The notes beneath the pieces were generated by a model. The model worked only from the letters and a program-made list of their open reading frames with translations, was not told the origin of the DNA and did not search any database. 64,000 nucleotides of DNA, taken from Acidimicrobiia bacterium. GTDB lineage: Bacteria > Actinomycetota > Acidimicrobiia > Acidimicrobiales > Poriferisodalaceae. The translations under genes and the position numbers were made by a program. Below, one piece after another: positions 62,801-64,000 of this stretch. The stretch spans positions 1-64,000 of the forward strand of contig JAJDVQ010000013.1 in NCBI GenBank assembly GCA_022826045.1, written 5' to 3'. The stretch's first letter is position 1; each line of letters opens with the position of its first letter.

Positions 62801-62912
62801 CCTCAGCGAGCACCTGGCCCGTCAGGCGCTCCTGCCACGGGTAGGGCTCATAGCCGTGCACCGACTCGAAGTAGTCAGCGAATTCGTCCGCGGACAGAGA
62901 CTCAGCGCCCAT
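59886..62912 (-). CDS. cas3: Cas3 helicase-nuclease, HD domain at the C-terminus
   Basis: 1008-residue effector that unwinds and degrades target DNA recruited by the crRNA complex. Helicase motifs come first: PTGAGKT at 47-53, DEVH at 188-191, SATPP at 227-231, VVVATQAIEVGADFSFD and QRVGRLDRRGS. The HD nuclease domain is near residue 850 (LAGELHDLGKVDRRFQ), with later histidines in ATHHGHSRP. This helicase-then-HD order is the reverse of common type I Cas3 and is characteristic of I-G. The ATG at 62912 overlaps the csb2 end by 11 bases. All motifs look intact. Confidence 0.95.
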   Translation of the reverse strand: MGAESLSADEFADYFESVHGYEPYPWQERLTGQVLAEGRWPDVIDLPTGAGKTAVLDTAVFTLAARPETFPRRVVFVIDRRIVVDQVYERAQKISDSIRAAHTGVLSRMRSALNDIVDELTNPIGVSALRGGVPIDNDWALRPDQPWVMVSTVDQFGSKLLFRGYGTSHGMRPIHAGLAGNDCLVILDEVHLSRPFVDTLRDIEKEPTVNSFNANLLPRRGCIVEMSATPPTEEHRRFELHSSTDLEGLGEPSKRLRQIALAAKRASLVPVTGSAAHAALPKKVTAIIEKELQEHERSIGVIVNRVRTAREIDRALRDTRIASHLVTGRMRPLDRARRLREIEALVDPDIRDPDAGRTVVVATQAIEVGADFSFDALITEACPVDSLRQRVGRLDRRGSLAEETGKPARCWVLGLKPDVEGKRSDPIYGDAIKATWRELSERADGGFIDIGPSSGALVDMPPDTRAPRPAAPLLLPTHIEAWAQTRPEPLVQPDISDFLHGFDDNPPEPEVSIVWRRDARPEALQAVRPRQAEYLTVPISAVRAWLRGNDETPIADVATPAPDGDPRRRGDDGTATVESRRVHRYLGGEAVIEEVDIDDVKPGDVIVVDPSRGGLSGGTWDPQRNVGADPTQIGGADPATRQEVIADIGDEAQWAYAKRCTIRLDAQMQEWIEDWLGDEAPPLPKPPSDQIADGDDTDNETQALDDRIDEWIGNLLDRDHESAPMQMRWLFTGPTSEDGDTAGALFRLRTRARRLLELISDSEDDLWPGRAAPAAGGYYVLVENSPDVSAIRGDDDTSMTGTGITLRSHLEGVGVRAEGFARNLGLSDELVCDLRLAGELHDLGKVDRRFQAQMVGHDRVRLESLDEPLAKSLPGARTRRHSWPPVRHEIASVAMAQSSTALMGRANDADLVLHLVATHHGHSRPLPRIVPDDCPQDLAYQHDGHALSVRSEFSESTLALEMADRFWRLSTKYGHHGLAWLEAILRLADHRQSEAEARGPADVDRKVR

Positions 62913-64000
62913 CGCTGACCGACCGTTCGCCAGAACTGCCCGACGACACATCCCATTCAGGGATCGGGCGCATCAAGCCCAGGCCGACGAACCGGCCAGA
63001 ACCCATCACCAACGGGCCCTCAACCTCTTCGGCGAATCGCACGGCGGCGTGCACCAAACGACGACGCACGCCCTCGCCACGACGCGTGCCTTGTACAAAG
63101 GCCGGATAGGCAGCCGCACCGCGAACGCCAGTGATCAGCGGATCGAACGAGACCGCGACGGCCTCCGGTTCGGGCAGACCGATATGGACGCACGACTGTC
63201 GCACTTGCGCTTCGGCTGCAGCCCACGCCTTGGCTCTTGCGCTCGGCGAACCACGAGCAAGCCGGCCGGGATTCTTCGGCAGCGCGATCGGTGTCACGCT
63301 CGCCCAGCTGCGAGACGCCCGTGCCCACGTTCCGCTCCGCAGACTCGAGAGTTCGAATGGAGGCTGCTTGCGCTGAAGGTCGATCACATTGCCCCCGGCC
63401 AGCGTCAGCCGGCAGAGACCAGGTGGCTCGGATTGCTCCCAGCGACCAATGGCGCGGTAGGCGGCGCGGGCCGCGAGTTCGTCAAGCCCATCGGGGAGCA
63501 GCACTGCCAATCCCATGACCCGGCCGTCGGCATGGGCATGGCCGACATTGGGAAGGGACACGAAGGCGACATGAGGGTCACGGCTCGGCGAACCGCTGGG
63601 CAGATGACCGCTCAGCCCTTCCGGCAGAGGGTCCTCGGCATGGTGGAACACCGCTCCACGCAGCGTCTCAACCAGCTCGACAGTGCGCGTCACCGGCAAC
63701 CCGCGCTTGCCGGCCGGAATCTCGAACACGACTAAGTCGCCCGCGATGTCGGGGCGCGACGCGGGCTTCGCTTCGTCATCTTCGCTGCGAACCTGCCCGT
63801 AGCGAACGCCCAAGAACGGCAGCGCACGGGGACGCACCCCCCCGTGCCGGGAGTGGGCACGCTCCAACGCGTCAAGCTGGCCACGCTGAGTGCACCTCAG
63901 CACCATCGGCCCCTCCCCGGGCTTCAACGTCGGCTCCGGCGCAGAATCGACAAGCCGGCACGACACCAACGACGACGAATGCCCAAGTCGCGTCACACGG
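62902..64000 (-). CDS. csb2: Type I-G Csb2 (Cas5/Cas6-like, GSU0054 family), 5' end outside window
   Basis: About 366 residues of a Cascade subunit; the frame is open to the right edge, so the true start is not visible even though a GTG occurs at 63996. LRCTQRGQLDALERAHSRHG, RALPFLGVRYGQV and DPHVAFVSLPNVGHAHADGR match the GSU0054/Csb2 family, in which a Cas5-like part is joined to a Cas6-like crRNA-processing part. The conserved histidines in VGHAHADG may be catalytic for crRNA cleavage. A glycine-rich end (VMGSGRFVGLGLMRP) is typical of RAMP proteins. The csb1/cas7 gene is expected further right. Confidence 0.85.
   Translation of the reverse strand, partial: RVTRLGHSSSLVSCRLVDSAPEPTLKPGEGPMVLRCTQRGQLDALERAHSRHGGVRPRALPFLGVRYGQVRSEDDEAKPASRPDIAGDLVVFEIPAGKRGLPVTRTVELVETLRGAVFHHAEDPLPEGLSGHLPSGSPSRDPHVAFVSLPNVGHAHADGRVMGLAVLLPDGLDELAARAAYRAIGRWEQSEPPGLCRLTLAGGNVIDLQRKQPPFELSSLRSGTWARASRSWASVTPIALPKNPGRLARGSPSARAKAWAAAEAQVRQSCVHIGLPEPEAVAVSFDPLITGVRGAAAYPAFVQGTRRGEGVRRRLVHAAVRFAEEVEGPLVMGSGRFVGLGLMRPIPEWDVSSGSSGERSVSDGR

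Noticed and set aside
61164..62918. 584-codon open frame on the plus strand
   Set aside because: Antisense to cas3, whose helicase and HD motifs are unambiguous.

Overview
This window is high-GC chromosomal DNA that most resembles an actinobacterium, probably of the class Acidimicrobiia. The evidence is four separate F420-type luciferase-like (LLM) oxidoreductases, a PaaABCD ring-epoxidase operon, two CaiB-type CoA transferases, paired crotonases, a Tat-exported TRAP binding protein, an AddAB-type recombination pair, many GTG starts and frequent 4-bp start/stop overlaps. The taxonomic call is an inference from gene content. I saw no rRNA or tRNA genes.

Layout. 0-9.4 kb holds the tail of a membrane protein, an MscS channel, a DUF4143-type ATPase, two crotonases, the RsgA GTPase, a peptide-type binding lipoprotein and RmuC. 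9.5-14.8 kb has a decayed toxin-antitoxin pair, then on the minus strand paaA-paaD-paaB-paaC coupled by ATGA overlaps and followed by an orphan molybdenum hydroxylase large subunit. 15-21.9 kb has a methylthioadenosine phosphorylase/deaminase pair, a methyltransferase, an SDR, a CoA transferase, a USP-like/receiver fusion and a thioesterase. 21.9-26.8 kb has a complete TRAP transporter and an LLM oxidoreductase.

26.8-32.2 kb is an accessory island. It contains an HNH gene broken by a 16-bp duplication, an AbiEii-like nucleotidyltransferase toxin with an HTH partner that has a transposase-type zinc ribbon fused to its start, a metallophosphoesterase, a Fic protein and the wreck of a cytosine methyltransferase. 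The AbiEii-like and Fic proteins, otherwise unrelated, end in the same 27-residue Cys2His2 tail. Directly next to the island are addB and addA (32.2-39.5 kb).

39.5-55.9 kb is metabolic: amidase and LLM; an ECF sigma factor with an anti-sigma-like membrane partner; a five-gene minus-strand operon (MFS, P450, LLM, TauD-type dioxygenase, CoA transferase); and, divergent from it, a plus-strand cluster resembling reductive pyrimidine breakdown (beta-ureidopropionase-like amidohydrolase, dihydropyrimidinase, LLM, and a binding protein that has lost its N-terminus). A membrane molybdopterin oxidoreductase follows.

56.0-64.0 kb is a second defence region: a MazEF pair with a palindromic operator, a three-repeat CRISPR array, and on the minus strand a type I-G (formerly I-U) cas operon read as csb2 (partial), cas3, Cas3-extension protein, cas4-cas1 fusion, cas2, leader, array. 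The csb1/cas7 gene must lie outside the window.
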